Assembly (NCBI GenBank): GCA_036824245.1
Contig: DAITAO010000104.1
Location: 1 to 9,441 of the forward strand
From: JACVRM01 sp036824245
GTDB lineage: Bacteria > Actinomycetota > Thermoleophilia > Gaiellales > Gaiellaceae
Direction of reading: 5' to 3'
DNA: 9,441 nt
Under the pieces are notes generated by a model that was not told the DNA's origin, did not search any database, and worked only from the letters and a program-made list of their open reading frames with translations. Shown here one piece after another: positions 1-6,905 of this stretch; within the stretch, counting starts at the first letter, position 1; each line of letters begins with the position of its first letter. A program made the position numbers and the translations under genes.

Positions 1-2
1 TG

Positions 3-203
3 GGCTTCGACGACCTGCGTCTCTCGCGGTTCACGACGCCACCGTTGACGACGGTCCATCAGCCCGGGCTCGAGATCGGACAGCGTGCCACCCAGCTGCT
101 GCTCGACCTCGCGGCTGGCCGTGAAGTCCGGCCGCTGTTGCACTTGCTCGAGCCGACACTCGTCGTCCGCGGCTCCACCGCGCCGCCTCGCCTGGACGCT
201 TGA
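3..203 (+). CDS. LacI-family transcriptional regulator, C-terminal end (partial)
   Basis: Only the last 66 residues are present; the gene enters from the left edge and stops with TGA at 201-203. The visible part begins GFDDLRLSRFTTPPLTTVHQ and ends VVRGSTAPPRLDA. This is the typical end of LacI/GalR-family effector domains: the GFDD turn, the TTPPLTTV strand, a helix with GQRATQLLLDL, then the LVVRGSTAPP tail. These proteins are cytoplasmic repressors that release DNA when a sugar or related ligand binds the periplasmic-binding-protein-like domain. The DNA-binding half is outside the window. Two LacI-type operator sequences lie immediately downstream, in front of the inositol genes, so I infer that this protein controls that operon with an inositol-derived inducer. 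The family call is firm; the ligand and target are inference. Confidence 0.9.
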   Translation, partial: GFDDLRLSRFTTPPLTTVHQPGLEIGQRATQLLLDLAAGREVRPLLHLLEPTLVVRGSTAPPRLDA

Positions 204-228
204 CAGCCGTTCTGTAACCGCTTACTGT
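200..228 (+). promoter_or_regulatory. Sigma-70-type promoter for the inositol operon
   Basis: A perfect -35 hexamer TTGACA (200-205) is followed by exactly 17 nt and then TACTGT (223-228), which keeps the TA...T of the -10 consensus. The -35 overlaps the TGA stop of the upstream regulator gene (201-203). A start about 7 nt after the -10 falls near 235, only some 6 nt before the ATG at 241. No Shine-Dalgarno sequence precedes that ATG, so the transcript would be nearly leaderless. Seen directly: hexamers and spacing. Inferred: that it is active. Confidence 0.72.
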
Positions 229-239
229 AACCGCTTCCA
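213..239 (+). promoter_or_regulatory. Tandem LacI-type operators over the -10 region
   Basis: The 12-mer CTGTAACCGCTT occurs twice in direct orientation (212-223 and 225-236), 13 bp apart. The first copy reads TGTAACCGCTTACT (213-226), an imperfect palindrome with symmetric GTAA-N-CG-N-TTAC, the usual shape of a LacI/GalR operator around a central CG. The second, TGTAACCGCTTCCA (226-239), keeps the left half-site and centre but has a degenerate right half. Both cover the -10 and the presumed transcription start, a classic place for repression. The upstream LacI-family gene is the obvious candidate binder, though this is not shown by the sequence alone. Confidence 0.68.
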
Positions 240-240
240 G

Positions 241-1272
241 ATGGCCCGACGGCTCCACGTTGGCGTGATCGGCGTCGGCAGGATCGGCGCCGTCCACGTC
301 GAGACTCTGCGGACGCTCGAGGGCGTGTCTCGGCTCACGATCGCCGATGCAGACGAGGCCCGGGCACGCCAGGTAGCCCGCACATTCGGCGTCCAGGCGG
401 TGGAATCGCCCGAGGCGCTCGTGGAAGCTGGAGCGGACGCGCTCGTCGTCGCAACGGCAACGGGCGGCCATGCGACGCTGCTGCGGCTGGCCGCAGCGTC
501 GGGTCTACCGGCGTTCTGCGAGAAGCCGGTCGCGCTCGACCTGGCCACGCTCGACGACGTGGTCGCCGAGGTAGAGCGTGCCGGCATCCTCGTCCAGATC
601 GGTTTCCAGCGACGCTTCGACGCCGGCTACCGAGCCGCGCACGACGCGGTCGGAAACGGTGCGCTGGGGAACCTGCTCGCCGTTCGCGCGGCCACGCACG
701 ACCCTGCGCCGCCGGCCGAGGCGTACATCGCCACGTCGGGCGGCATTTTCCTCGACCTGCATATCCACGATTTCGACGCGCTGCGCTTCGTGACCGGACA
801 GGAGATCGTCGAGGTCTACGCCGACGGGGCTGTCCGCGAGACGCCGTGGTTCGCGCGGCACGGAGACGTGGATACGGCTGTCGCGGTTCTGCGGCTGAGC
901 GGCGGCGCGCTCGGCATCCTCTCGGGGACGCGCCACGACGCGCGCGGCTACGACGTTCGGCTCGAGGCCTTCGGCACCCGAGACAGCATCGCCGTCGGCG
1001 TCGACGGACGGAGCCCGATTCGATCCGTGGAGCCTGGCGCGGTGCCGCCCGCAGAGGCCGGCTACCGCAACTTCCTCGAGCGTTTCGAGGGCGCGTACCG
1101 GGCCGAGCTCGCTGCCTTCGTCGACACCGTGCGTGAGGGAGGCACGAGTGTCTGCACGCTCGACGACGCGCGCGCCGCGGTGATGGTCGCGCTCGCGGCA
1201 CAGCGCTCGAGAACGGAGCGGCGTCCTGTCTCGACCGAGGAGGTGGCTAGCGCAGAAGCCGTCCCGGGTTGA
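241..1272 (+). CDS. iolG: Inositol 2-dehydrogenase-like Gfo/Idh/MocA oxidoreductase
   Basis: A 343-residue NAD(P)-dependent dehydrogenase expected to oxidise myo-inositol to 2-keto-myo-inositol in the cytoplasm, the first step of inositol breakdown. The N-terminal Rossmann fold shows GVGRIG (residues 11-16). The family lysine lies in FCEKPVAL (Lys95). The C-terminal domain contains GGIFLDLHIHDFDALRF with Asp172 and His176, the acidic residue and histidine that work with the lysine in IolG enzymes. Length is normal for the family. The ATG at 241 is chosen because it sits just before the Rossmann strand and just after the promoter; longer in-frame extensions would overlap the regulator. It has no Shine-Dalgarno sequence. 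Neighbouring iolD and iolB support the inositol role. Oxidation of scyllo- or D-chiro-inositol is a possible alternative, since Gfo/Idh members vary in substrate. Confidence 0.8.
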   Translation: MARRLHVGVIGVGRIGAVHVETLRTLEGVSRLTIADADEARARQVARTFGVQAVESPEALVEAGADALVVATATGGHATLLRLAAASGLPAFCEKPVALDLATLDDVVAEVERAGILVQIGFQRRFDAGYRAAHDAVGNGALGNLLAVRAATHDPAPPAEAYIATSGGIFLDLHIHDFDALRFVTGQEIVEVYADGAVRETPWFARHGDVDTAVAVLRLSGGALGILSGTRHDARGYDVRLEAFGTRDSIAVGVDGRSPIRSVEPGAVPPAEAGYRNFLERFEGAYRAELAAFVDTVREGGTSVCTLDDARAAVMVALAAQRSRTERRPVSTEEVASAEAVPG

Positions 1273-1300
1273 GAATCGGACATTCAAGTCGAACCCACCG

Positions 1301-1307
1301 AAGGAGG
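1301..1307 (+). promoter_or_regulatory. Strong ribosome binding site of the binding-protein gene
   Basis: AAGGAGG lies 5 nt before the ATG at 1313. It is the only near-perfect Shine-Dalgarno sequence in the operon, consistent with high expression of the solute-binding protein relative to its neighbours. It also fixes the start of that gene. Confidence 0.8.
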
Positions 1308-1312
1308 CGGGG

Positions 1313-2317
1313 ATGAAGGACGAAGTTCTCGAGACGTTAGACGAGTCGCAACTCACGCGGCGCGGGCTCCTGGTCAGCGGAGGCCTTGCGGCCGCAGGGC
1401 TCACTGCTCTCGGCGGGCCGACCGCCGCGGCGTTCGGTGCGACGCCGACAAAGATCAGGGTTGCGGTCGTCACACACGGAGACACCGGCTCGTTCTGGTC
1501 GGTCTTCAAGAAGGGCGTCGACCAGGCTGCGAAGGACTTGAAGTCGCGCGGTGTCAGCGTCACGCAGGTCTACGCCAACAACGACGTCACCAAGCAGGTC
1601 AACGGGATCAACGCGGCGATCGCCGCGGGAGCGAAGATCATCGCGACGTCGGTCCCGGACGCGAGCGCGCTGCGGGACCCGCTCAGGAGGGCGTCCCAGA
1701 AGGGGATCCGCATCATCACCGTGAACTCCGGGCTGGGCTCCTTCGATTCGCTGAAGGCGTACATGGTGCACGTCGGTCAGACGGAGGACATCGCGGGCCA
1801 GGGCGCCGGGAAGCAGTTCAAGGCCGCAGGCGCCAAGAAGGTCCTGGTGGTGGTCCACGAGGCGAGCAACTCGGGCCTCGTGCAACGCGCCAACGGCGTC
1901 AAAAAGATCCTCGGCTCGGGCAACGTCAAAGTGCTGACGATTCCGAACGCGAAGTCGGACATCCCGGGCACGAAGACGAAGGTAAAGGCTGCGTTCACGG
2001 CGGACCGGTCGCTGGACGGCTTCCTCGGCCTCGACCCCGACGTGACGATCCCATGCACCGACGTCGTGCCGGCCAAGACGAAGGTCGGCACGTTCGACGT
2101 CGGCGGTTCGATCAAGCTCATCCGCTCCGGGAAGATGATCTTCGCGATCGATCAGCAGCAGTACCTCCAGGGATATCTGCCCGTCGTCTTCGCCGTCCTC
2201 TACGAGACCAACCTCAACACGGTGGGCAACGGCGCGCCCGTGCTGACCGGCCCAGGGATCATCGACAAGTCGAACGCTGCCAGGGTGGCCGCACTCGCGG
2301 CGAAGGGCACCCGCTAA
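1313..2317 (+). CDS. Sugar/inositol ABC transporter substrate-binding protein (Tat-type signal)
   Basis: A 334-residue extracytoplasmic binding protein of the ribose-binding type (Peripla_BP_4 class). The N-terminus has a hydrophilic stretch, Arg-Arg at residues 16-17 (LTRRGLLV), then a hydrophobic Gly/Ala/Leu run ending near AAAFGATP, which matches a twin-arginine signal. No lipobox cysteine follows, unlike most Gram-positive binding proteins. The mature part begins with KIRVAVVTHGDTGSFWSVFKKGVDQA, the standard first strand and helix, followed by NGINAAIAAGAKIIATSVPD and later GTFDVGGSIKLIRSGKMIFAIDQQQYLQGYLPV, the usual hinge and C-lobe. It would deliver a sugar or inositol to the permease downstream. 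The substrate is inferred from the flanking iol genes only; fructose or another sugar is possible. Confidence 0.87.
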   Translation: MKDEVLETLDESQLTRRGLLVSGGLAAAGLTALGGPTAAAFGATPTKIRVAVVTHGDTGSFWSVFKKGVDQAAKDLKSRGVSVTQVYANNDVTKQVNGINAAIAAGAKIIATSVPDASALRDPLRRASQKGIRIITVNSGLGSFDSLKAYMVHVGQTEDIAGQGAGKQFKAAGAKKVLVVVHEASNSGLVQRANGVKKILGSGNVKVLTIPNAKSDIPGTKTKVKAAFTADRSLDGFLGLDPDVTIPCTDVVPAKTKVGTFDVGGSIKLIRSGKMIFAIDQQQYLQGYLPVVFAVLYETNLNTVGNGAPVLTGPGIIDKSNAARVAALAAKGTR

Positions 2318-2330
2318 CAACTGGTTCTGG

Positions 2331-2355
2331 GCGGGCGGCCACGATGGTCGCCCGC
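2331..2355 (+). promoter_or_regulatory. Intercistronic stem-loop between binding protein and permease
   Basis: GCGGGCGGCC (2331-2340), a 5-nt loop ACGAT, and GGTCGCCCGC (2346-2355) form a 10-bp stem with one G-T wobble. It begins 13 nt after the TAA of the binding-protein gene. No T-run follows, so it is not a standard intrinsic terminator. Hairpins in this position are known in other sugar ABC operons to protect or separate the abundant binding-protein message from the membrane genes. That role here is inferred. Confidence 0.65.
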
Positions 2356-2381
2356 TCTCCCGGTTTCAAGAGGTACGCACG

Positions 2382-3431
2382 ATGGCCGAGACAGCAGCAC
2401 CGACCGCGCGACCAGACGAGCGACTCGTGCGGGTCAGCCCGCTGACGCGGGTCCTCACGCGTCCGGACATCGGGGCGGCGCTGGGTGCGGTCGCTGTCTT
2501 CTTCGTATTCGCGTACTTCGCCCGCGACGTGGACTGGATCAGCGATCCCGGGATCTACGCCGGCTGGACCGACCAGGCGGCGCAGTTCGGGATCGTCGCG
2601 GTCCCGGTAGCGCTGCTGATGATCGGGGGTGAGTTCGACCTTTCAGCCGGCGCCATGATCGGCAGCTCGGGTCTGTTGCTCGGCTACCTCGCCACGTACC
2701 AGGACGTGAACATCTGGCCGGCGATGGGACTCGTCCTGTTGTTCGGCCTGGCCGTCGGCTTCCTGAACGGCATCGTCGTCATCAAGACGAAGCTACCGAG
2801 CTTCATCGTCACGCTCGCGACCTTCTTCGTCCTCCAGGGAGTCAACGCGGCCCTGACGCTCAATCTCACCGGCACGACGGCGATCCAGGACATCGACGCG
2901 GCCGGTGGATTCGAGTCGGCGCGCCGCTTCTTCGCGTCGGAGGTCACGGAGTACTTCTTCAAGGTGAAGGTGTTCTGGTGGATCGGGCTGACGCTCGTGG
3001 CGGCCTGGGTGCTCGCCAAGTCGCGCTTCGGCAACTGGATCTACAGCGCCGGTGGCGATCCGGTCGCCGCGCGCAACGTGGGTGTGCCCGTGGCGCGCAC
3101 GAAGATCATGCTCTTCATGATGACCTCCGGCACAGCCGCGCTGATGGGGATCATCACGGCGCTCGAGCTGCGCTCCATCCAGGCAAAAGAAGGGATCGGC
3201 CTCGAGTTCATCTTCATCATCTGCGCCGTCGTCGGCGGCTGCCTGCTGACGGGCGGCTTCGGGTCCGTGATCGGCACCTTCTTCGGCGCGGCCATGCTCG
3301 GGATGGTGCAGTTGGGGATCATCTTCGCGCAGTGGGACAGCAACTGGACCTTCACCTTTCAGGGCGCGATCCTCTTCGCCGCGGTAATGCTGAACACGGT
3401 GATCCGCAGCCGTGCCGAGAAAGCGAGATGA
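2382..3431 (+). CDS. Sugar ABC transporter permease (RbsC/FrcC type)
   Basis: A 349-residue inner-membrane permease of the BPD_transp_2 (RbsC-like) family that forms the channel of the importer. Hydrophobic segments occur at about residues 30-50 (GAALGAVAVFFVFAYF) and 66-105. The latter contains LLMIGGEFDLSAGAMIG, the family's conserved GG(I/E)(D/F)LS-G block. More segments follow around 110-130, 135-155, 200-215, 240-260, 270-310 and 320-340. The cytoplasmic loop that contacts the ATPase is probably SAGGDPVAARNVGVPVARTK. The start has an AAGAGG ribosome site 8 nt upstream. The stop TGA overlaps the ATPase start in ATGA. Length is normal. Its position between a binding protein and an ATPase gives the B-C-A order known from fructose importers of the FrcBCA type. 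Confidence 0.92.
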   Translation: MAETAAPTARPDERLVRVSPLTRVLTRPDIGAALGAVAVFFVFAYFARDVDWISDPGIYAGWTDQAAQFGIVAVPVALLMIGGEFDLSAGAMIGSSGLLLGYLATYQDVNIWPAMGLVLLFGLAVGFLNGIVVIKTKLPSFIVTLATFFVLQGVNAALTLNLTGTTAIQDIDAAGGFESARRFFASEVTEYFFKVKVFWWIGLTLVAAWVLAKSRFGNWIYSAGGDPVAARNVGVPVARTKIMLFMMTSGTAALMGIITALELRSIQAKEGIGLEFIFIICAVVGGCLLTGGFGSVIGTFFGAAMLGMVQLGIIFAQWDSNWTFTFQGAILFAAVMLNTVIRSRAEKAR

Positions 3432-4219
3432 CGATGACGCACCTGCTCGAGGCGGAACGGATTTCGAAGTACTACGGCAACGTCGTCGCGCTGAAGGACA
3501 TCTCCGTCCACGTGAACGCGGGTGAGGTTACGTGCCTGCTCGGCGACAACGGCGCCGGCAAGTCGAGCTTCATCAAGATCCTCTCCGGCTGTCACCAGCC
3601 CGACGGCGGGCGTCTGCTCGTGGACGGCGAGCCGGTGGAGTTCACGTCACCGCGCGACGCCCGCGCCATGGGCATCGCGACCGTCTACCAGGATCTGGCG
3701 ATGGTGCCTCTGATGTCGGTCTGGCGGAACTTCTTCCTGGGAGCCGAGCCGCGGCGGAGCTTCGGCCCGCTGAGGTGGTTCGACAGCGCGACGGCGAAGC
3801 GGATCGTCCGCAAGGAGCTGCACGAGATGGGGATCGACATCCGCGACCCCGACCAACCCGTCGGGACGCTGTCAGGCGGCGAGCGCCAGTCCGTCGCCAT
3901 CGCGCGCGCGGTGTACTTCGGCGCCCGCGTGTTGATCCTGGACGAGCCCACGTCCGCGCTCGGGGTGAAGCAGGCCGGCGTGGTGCTCAAGTACGTCCTG
4001 CAGGCGCGCGACCGCGGCGTGGCCGTGATCTTCATCACCCACAATCCGCATCACGCGTATCCCGTCGGCGACCGCTTCGTGATCCTCAACCGGGGCCAGA
4101 GCCTCGGCACGTTCGCCCGAGCGCAGATCGACCGTCAGGAGCTGGTGCGCCTGATGGCGGGCGGTAGTGAGCTGGTAGAGCTCGAGCAGGAGCTCGACGC
4201 GATCAAAGCCGAGATCTAG
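3428..4219 (+). CDS. Sugar ABC transporter ATP-binding protein, single domain (FrcA type)
   Basis: A 263-residue cytoplasmic ATPase that powers the importer. Motifs are complete: Walker A GDNGAGKS (residues 39-46), Q-loop Gln88 in VYQDLAM, signature LSGGERQ (148-154), Walker B VLILDEP with Asp172-Glu173, and H-loop His205 in FITHNP. There is one nucleotide-binding domain, about half the size of the double-domain RbsA/MglA/IatA proteins that usually partner RbsC-type permeases. FrcA-like ATPases have this short form and would act as a homodimer. The ATG at 3428 overlaps the permease stop by 4 nt (ATGA); a second ATG at 3434 is possible. The stop at 4217-4219 overlaps the next start by one base. 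Function is secure; the substrate is inferred from context. Confidence 0.93.
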   Translation: MTMTHLLEAERISKYYGNVVALKDISVHVNAGEVTCLLGDNGAGKSSFIKILSGCHQPDGGRLLVDGEPVEFTSPRDARAMGIATVYQDLAMVPLMSVWRNFFLGAEPRRSFGPLRWFDSATAKRIVRKELHEMGIDIRDPDQPVGTLSGGERQSVAIARAVYFGARVLILDEPTSALGVKQAGVVLKYVLQARDRGVAVIFITHNPHHAYPVGDRFVILNRGQSLGTFARAQIDRQELVRLMAGGSELVELEQELDAIKAEI

Positions 4220-6105
4220 TGCCCAGGGCACCAGTGACGGTCAGGCTGACCGCGGCGCAGGCGCTCATCCGCTTCCTCGCTGCGCAGCTCGTCGAGCGCG
4301 ACGGCGTCCAGCAGCGGTTCTTCGGCGGCTGCTTCGGCATCTTCGGCCACGGCAACGTGGCCGGCATCGGTGAGGCGCTCTACGAGCACCCCGACCTCCT
4401 GACCTACTACCAGGCACGGAGCGAGCAGGGGATGGTGCACGCCGCCGCCGGCTATGCGCGCATGAAGAACCGCCTTGGCACGCTCGCGTGCACGACCTCG
4501 ATCGGCCCGGGTGCGACGAACATGGTCACCGGTGCGGCGCTCGCCACGGTGAACCGCCTGCCCGTGCTGCTTCTGCCGGGCGACGTGTTCGCGTCGCGGC
4601 GGCCCGACCCGGTGCTCCAGCAGCTGGAAGTCCCATGGCTTGGCGACGCGTCGGTGAACGATTGCTTCCGTCCGGTGTCGCGCTACTTCGACCGGATCTG
4701 GCGGCCGGAGCAGATCGTGTCAGCCGCGCTGCAGGCGATGCGCGTGCTCGTGAACCAGGCGGAGACGGGAGCAGTCACGCTCGCGTTCCCCCAGGACGTG
4801 CAGGCCGAGGCGTTCGACTGTCCCGAGGCCTTCTTGAGCAGGCGGGTCTGGACGATTCCGCGACCGCTGCCGGACGAGACCGCGCTGGCGCGCGCCGTCC
4901 ACGTGATCCGCGCGGCGAGGCGGCCGCTGATCGTCGCCGGCGGCGGCCTGATCTACTCCGAGGCGACCGAGGCGCTGCGAGAGCTCTGCGAGCTGACCGG
5001 GATCCCGGTGGCTGAGACGCAGGCAGGCAAGGGTGCGCTCGCCTACGACAACCCGTCCGCGCTGGGCGCGATCGGCGTCACCGGCACGCTCGCGGCGAAC
5101 CGGATCGCGGCGCAGGCGGACGTCGTGATCGGCGTGGGCACACGCTGGTCCGACTTCACGACCGCTTCGAAGACTGCGTTCCGGAACCCGGACGTGCAGT
5201 TCGTCAACCTCAACATCGCTGACTTCGACGCCGCCAAGCACGCCGGCCTCGCACTCGTCGGCGACGCCCGCGTGACACTCGAGCGCCTGGCCGCGCTGCT
5301 CGAAGGCTGGTCGGTCGACGACGACTACCGCGCCGAGGGTGCGCGCCTCAACCGCGAGTGGGACGAGGAGGTCTCGCGTCTCTACGCCGTCGAGCACGAC
5401 CCGCCGGCACAGAGCGCGGTGATCGGCGCAGTCAACGACGCGGCGCGGCCACAGGATGTCGTCGTCTGCGCGGCAGGCTCGATGCCGGGCGACCTGCACA
5501 AGCTCTGGCGCACGCGCGATCCGAAGGGCTATCACGTCGAGTACGGCTACTCGTGCATGGGCTACGAGATCGCCGGAGGGCTCGGAGTGAAGCTGGCCGC
5601 CCCCGAGCGCGAGGTCTACGTGCTCGTCGGCGACGGCTCGTACCTGATGCTCTCCAGCGAGCTCGTGACCGCGGTGCAGGAGCGGCAGAAGCTGACCATC
5701 GTGCTCGTCGACAACCGCGGCTTCAGCTCGATCGGGTCGCTGTCGCGCTCGCTCGGCACGGACGGCTTCGGGACGCTCTACCGCCACCGCTCGGGCGGCT
5801 CGCTCGGGGTCGACAGCGACGACTCGGCGGAGTACCTGCCCGTCGATCTCGCCGCGAACGCGGAGTCGCTCGGAGCGAAGGTGTTCGGGGCCGGGACCGT
5901 GGCTGAGCTTCGTGCCGGGCTCGAGGCGGCGAAGGCCGAGGCCGGCCCAGTCGTCATCGCCGTCGAGGTCGACCGGTACGTGGGCGTGCCGAGCTACGAG
6001 AGCTGGTGGGACGTCGCTGTCGCCGAGGTCTCCGAGGTCGCCGGCGTTCGCGCAGCCCGCGAGCGCTACGAGGCCGCGCGGGCGGACGAGCGGAGCCACC
6101 TGTGA
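4219..6105 (+). CDS. iolD: 3D-(3,5/4)-trihydroxycyclohexane-1,2-dione hydrolase
   Basis: A thiamine-diphosphate enzyme of up to 628 residues that hydrolytically opens the inositol-derived ring to give 5-deoxy-glucuronate. The sequence follows IolD closely: RLTAAQALIRFLAAQ at the start, IFGHGNVAGIGEAL (41-54), the cofactor-activating Glu69 in ARSEQGMVHAA, DPVLQQLE, AETQAGKGALAYDNP, CAAGSMPGDLHKLW, HVEYGYSCMGYEIAGGLG, and the ThDP/Mg motif GDGS (471-474) with Asn499 in LVDN. The tail SYESWWDVAVAEVSE is also family-typical. Length matches known IolD proteins (about 640). The GTG at 4219 overlaps the ATPase stop (TAGTG). An in-frame GTG at 4234 gives MTVRLTAAQ, closer to the usual IolD N-terminus and with AGGG 5 nt upstream, so the true start may be 4234. 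Confidence 0.96.
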   Translation: MPRAPVTVRLTAAQALIRFLAAQLVERDGVQQRFFGGCFGIFGHGNVAGIGEALYEHPDLLTYYQARSEQGMVHAAAGYARMKNRLGTLACTTSIGPGATNMVTGAALATVNRLPVLLLPGDVFASRRPDPVLQQLEVPWLGDASVNDCFRPVSRYFDRIWRPEQIVSAALQAMRVLVNQAETGAVTLAFPQDVQAEAFDCPEAFLSRRVWTIPRPLPDETALARAVHVIRAARRPLIVAGGGLIYSEATEALRELCELTGIPVAETQAGKGALAYDNPSALGAIGVTGTLAANRIAAQADVVIGVGTRWSDFTTASKTAFRNPDVQFVNLNIADFDAAKHAGLALVGDARVTLERLAALLEGWSVDDDYRAEGARLNREWDEEVSRLYAVEHDPPAQSAVIGAVNDAARPQDVVVCAAGSMPGDLHKLWRTRDPKGYHVEYGYSCMGYEIAGGLGVKLAAPEREVYVLVGDGSYLMLSSELVTAVQERQKLTIVLVDNRGFSSIGSLSRSLGTDGFGTLYRHRSGGSLGVDSDDSAEYLPVDLAANAESLGAKVFGAGTVAELRAGLEAAKAEAGPVVIAVEVDRYVGVPSYESWWDVAVAEVSEVAGVRAARERYEAARADERSHL

Positions 6106-6905
6106 GCGAACTCCTGCTGAAAGCAGGCGCGTGGGAGCAGGTCACCCCGGACTCGGCCGGCTGGGAATACCTGCATTTTGGCGTGCGCGGCGGCGCGTTC
6201 TCGTCGGATACCGGAGACTGCGAGGTCGCGCTCGTTCCGCTCGCGGGTCGCTGCGCCGTCGAGACGGAGGGCGACTCCTGGGAGCTCGGCGGTCGCGAGA
6301 ACGTCTTCGCCGGAATGCCCTGGGCGCTCTACCTGCCCCGCGACACCGTGTACCGGGTCGAGGCCGAAGGCGAGGTGGCGATCTGCGGCGCGCGTTGCGA
6401 GGTGCGCCGCGAGCCCATCCCCGTACGGCCCGACGAGGTCGACGTCGAGGTGCGCGGCGCGGGCAACGCTACGCGGCAGATCAACCACATCCTGAAACCG
6501 GAGTTCCCTGCCGAGCGGCTGCTCGTCGTCGAGGTCTTCACGCCCTCCGGCAACTGGTCGAGCTATCCGCCGCACAAGCACGACGAGGACCACGCGCCCG
6601 ACGAGGTCGTGCTCGAGGAGACCTACTACTTCAGAACGCGCGCGCCCGAGGCGTTCGCCGTGCAGCGCCTGTACAGCCCTCGCCACGGTCTCGATGTCAC
6701 GGAGACGGTGCGCGACGGCGACCTGATGCTCGTCCCGTACGGCTACCACACCACGGCCGCCGCACACGGCTACGACCTGTACTACCTGAACGCGCTGGCG
6801 GGCGACCGGCGTTCGATGGCCGCCGCCGACGATCCCGACCTCCACTGGACCCGCGCGGCATGGGCCGGCATGGAGGCCGATCCTCGCGTTCCGCTCGTCC
6901 GGTGA
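6102..6905 (+). CDS. iolB: 5-deoxy-glucuronate isomerase
   Basis: A 267-residue double-cupin enzyme that converts 5-deoxy-glucuronate, the IolD product, to 2-deoxy-5-keto-gluconate. The diagnostic block is SGNWSSYPPHKHDE, where His158, His160 and Glu162 are three metal ligands, with the fourth expected at His216 in VPYGYHTTAA. ETYYFRTRAPEAFAVQRLYS and YYLNALAG are also characteristic of IolB. Length agrees with the family (about 270). The start is GTG at 6102, overlapping the iolD stop by 4 nt (GTGA). GGAG at 6092-6095 gives correct spacing, and MSELLLKAG is a typical beginning. Its position directly after iolD mirrors the order of the reactions. Confidence 0.95.
   Translation: MSELLLKAGAWEQVTPDSAGWEYLHFGVRGGAFSSDTGDCEVALVPLAGRCAVETEGDSWELGGRENVFAGMPWALYLPRDTVYRVEAEGEVAICGARCEVRREPIPVRPDEVDVEVRGAGNATRQINHILKPEFPAERLLVVEVFTPSGNWSSYPPHKHDEDHAPDEVVLEETYYFRTRAPEAFAVQRLYSPRHGLDVTETVRDGDLMLVPYGYHTTAAAHGYDLYYLNALAGDRRSMAAADDPDLHWTRAAWAGMEADPRVPLVR

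Noticed and set aside
85..240. N-terminal extension of the dehydrogenase frame back to position 85
   Set aside because: It overlaps the regulator's C-terminus in another frame, is Ser/Arg/Cys-rich, and lies before the promoter and the Rossmann start at 241.
335..1201. Minus-strand open frame opposite iolG
   Set aside because: Arginine-dominated composition and full overlap with a well-supported dehydrogenase; a high-GC shadow.
2331..2355. Intrinsic terminator after the binding-protein gene
   Set aside because: The stem is strong but is followed by TCTCCCGGTTTC, not a T-run, and the permease gene starts 26 nt later.
4720..6099. Long minus-strand open frame (459 codons) opposite iolD
   Set aside because: It lies wholly over a clear IolD gene, is rich in Arg/Ala/Val/Asp as an antisense shadow of high-GC codons, and shows no family motif.
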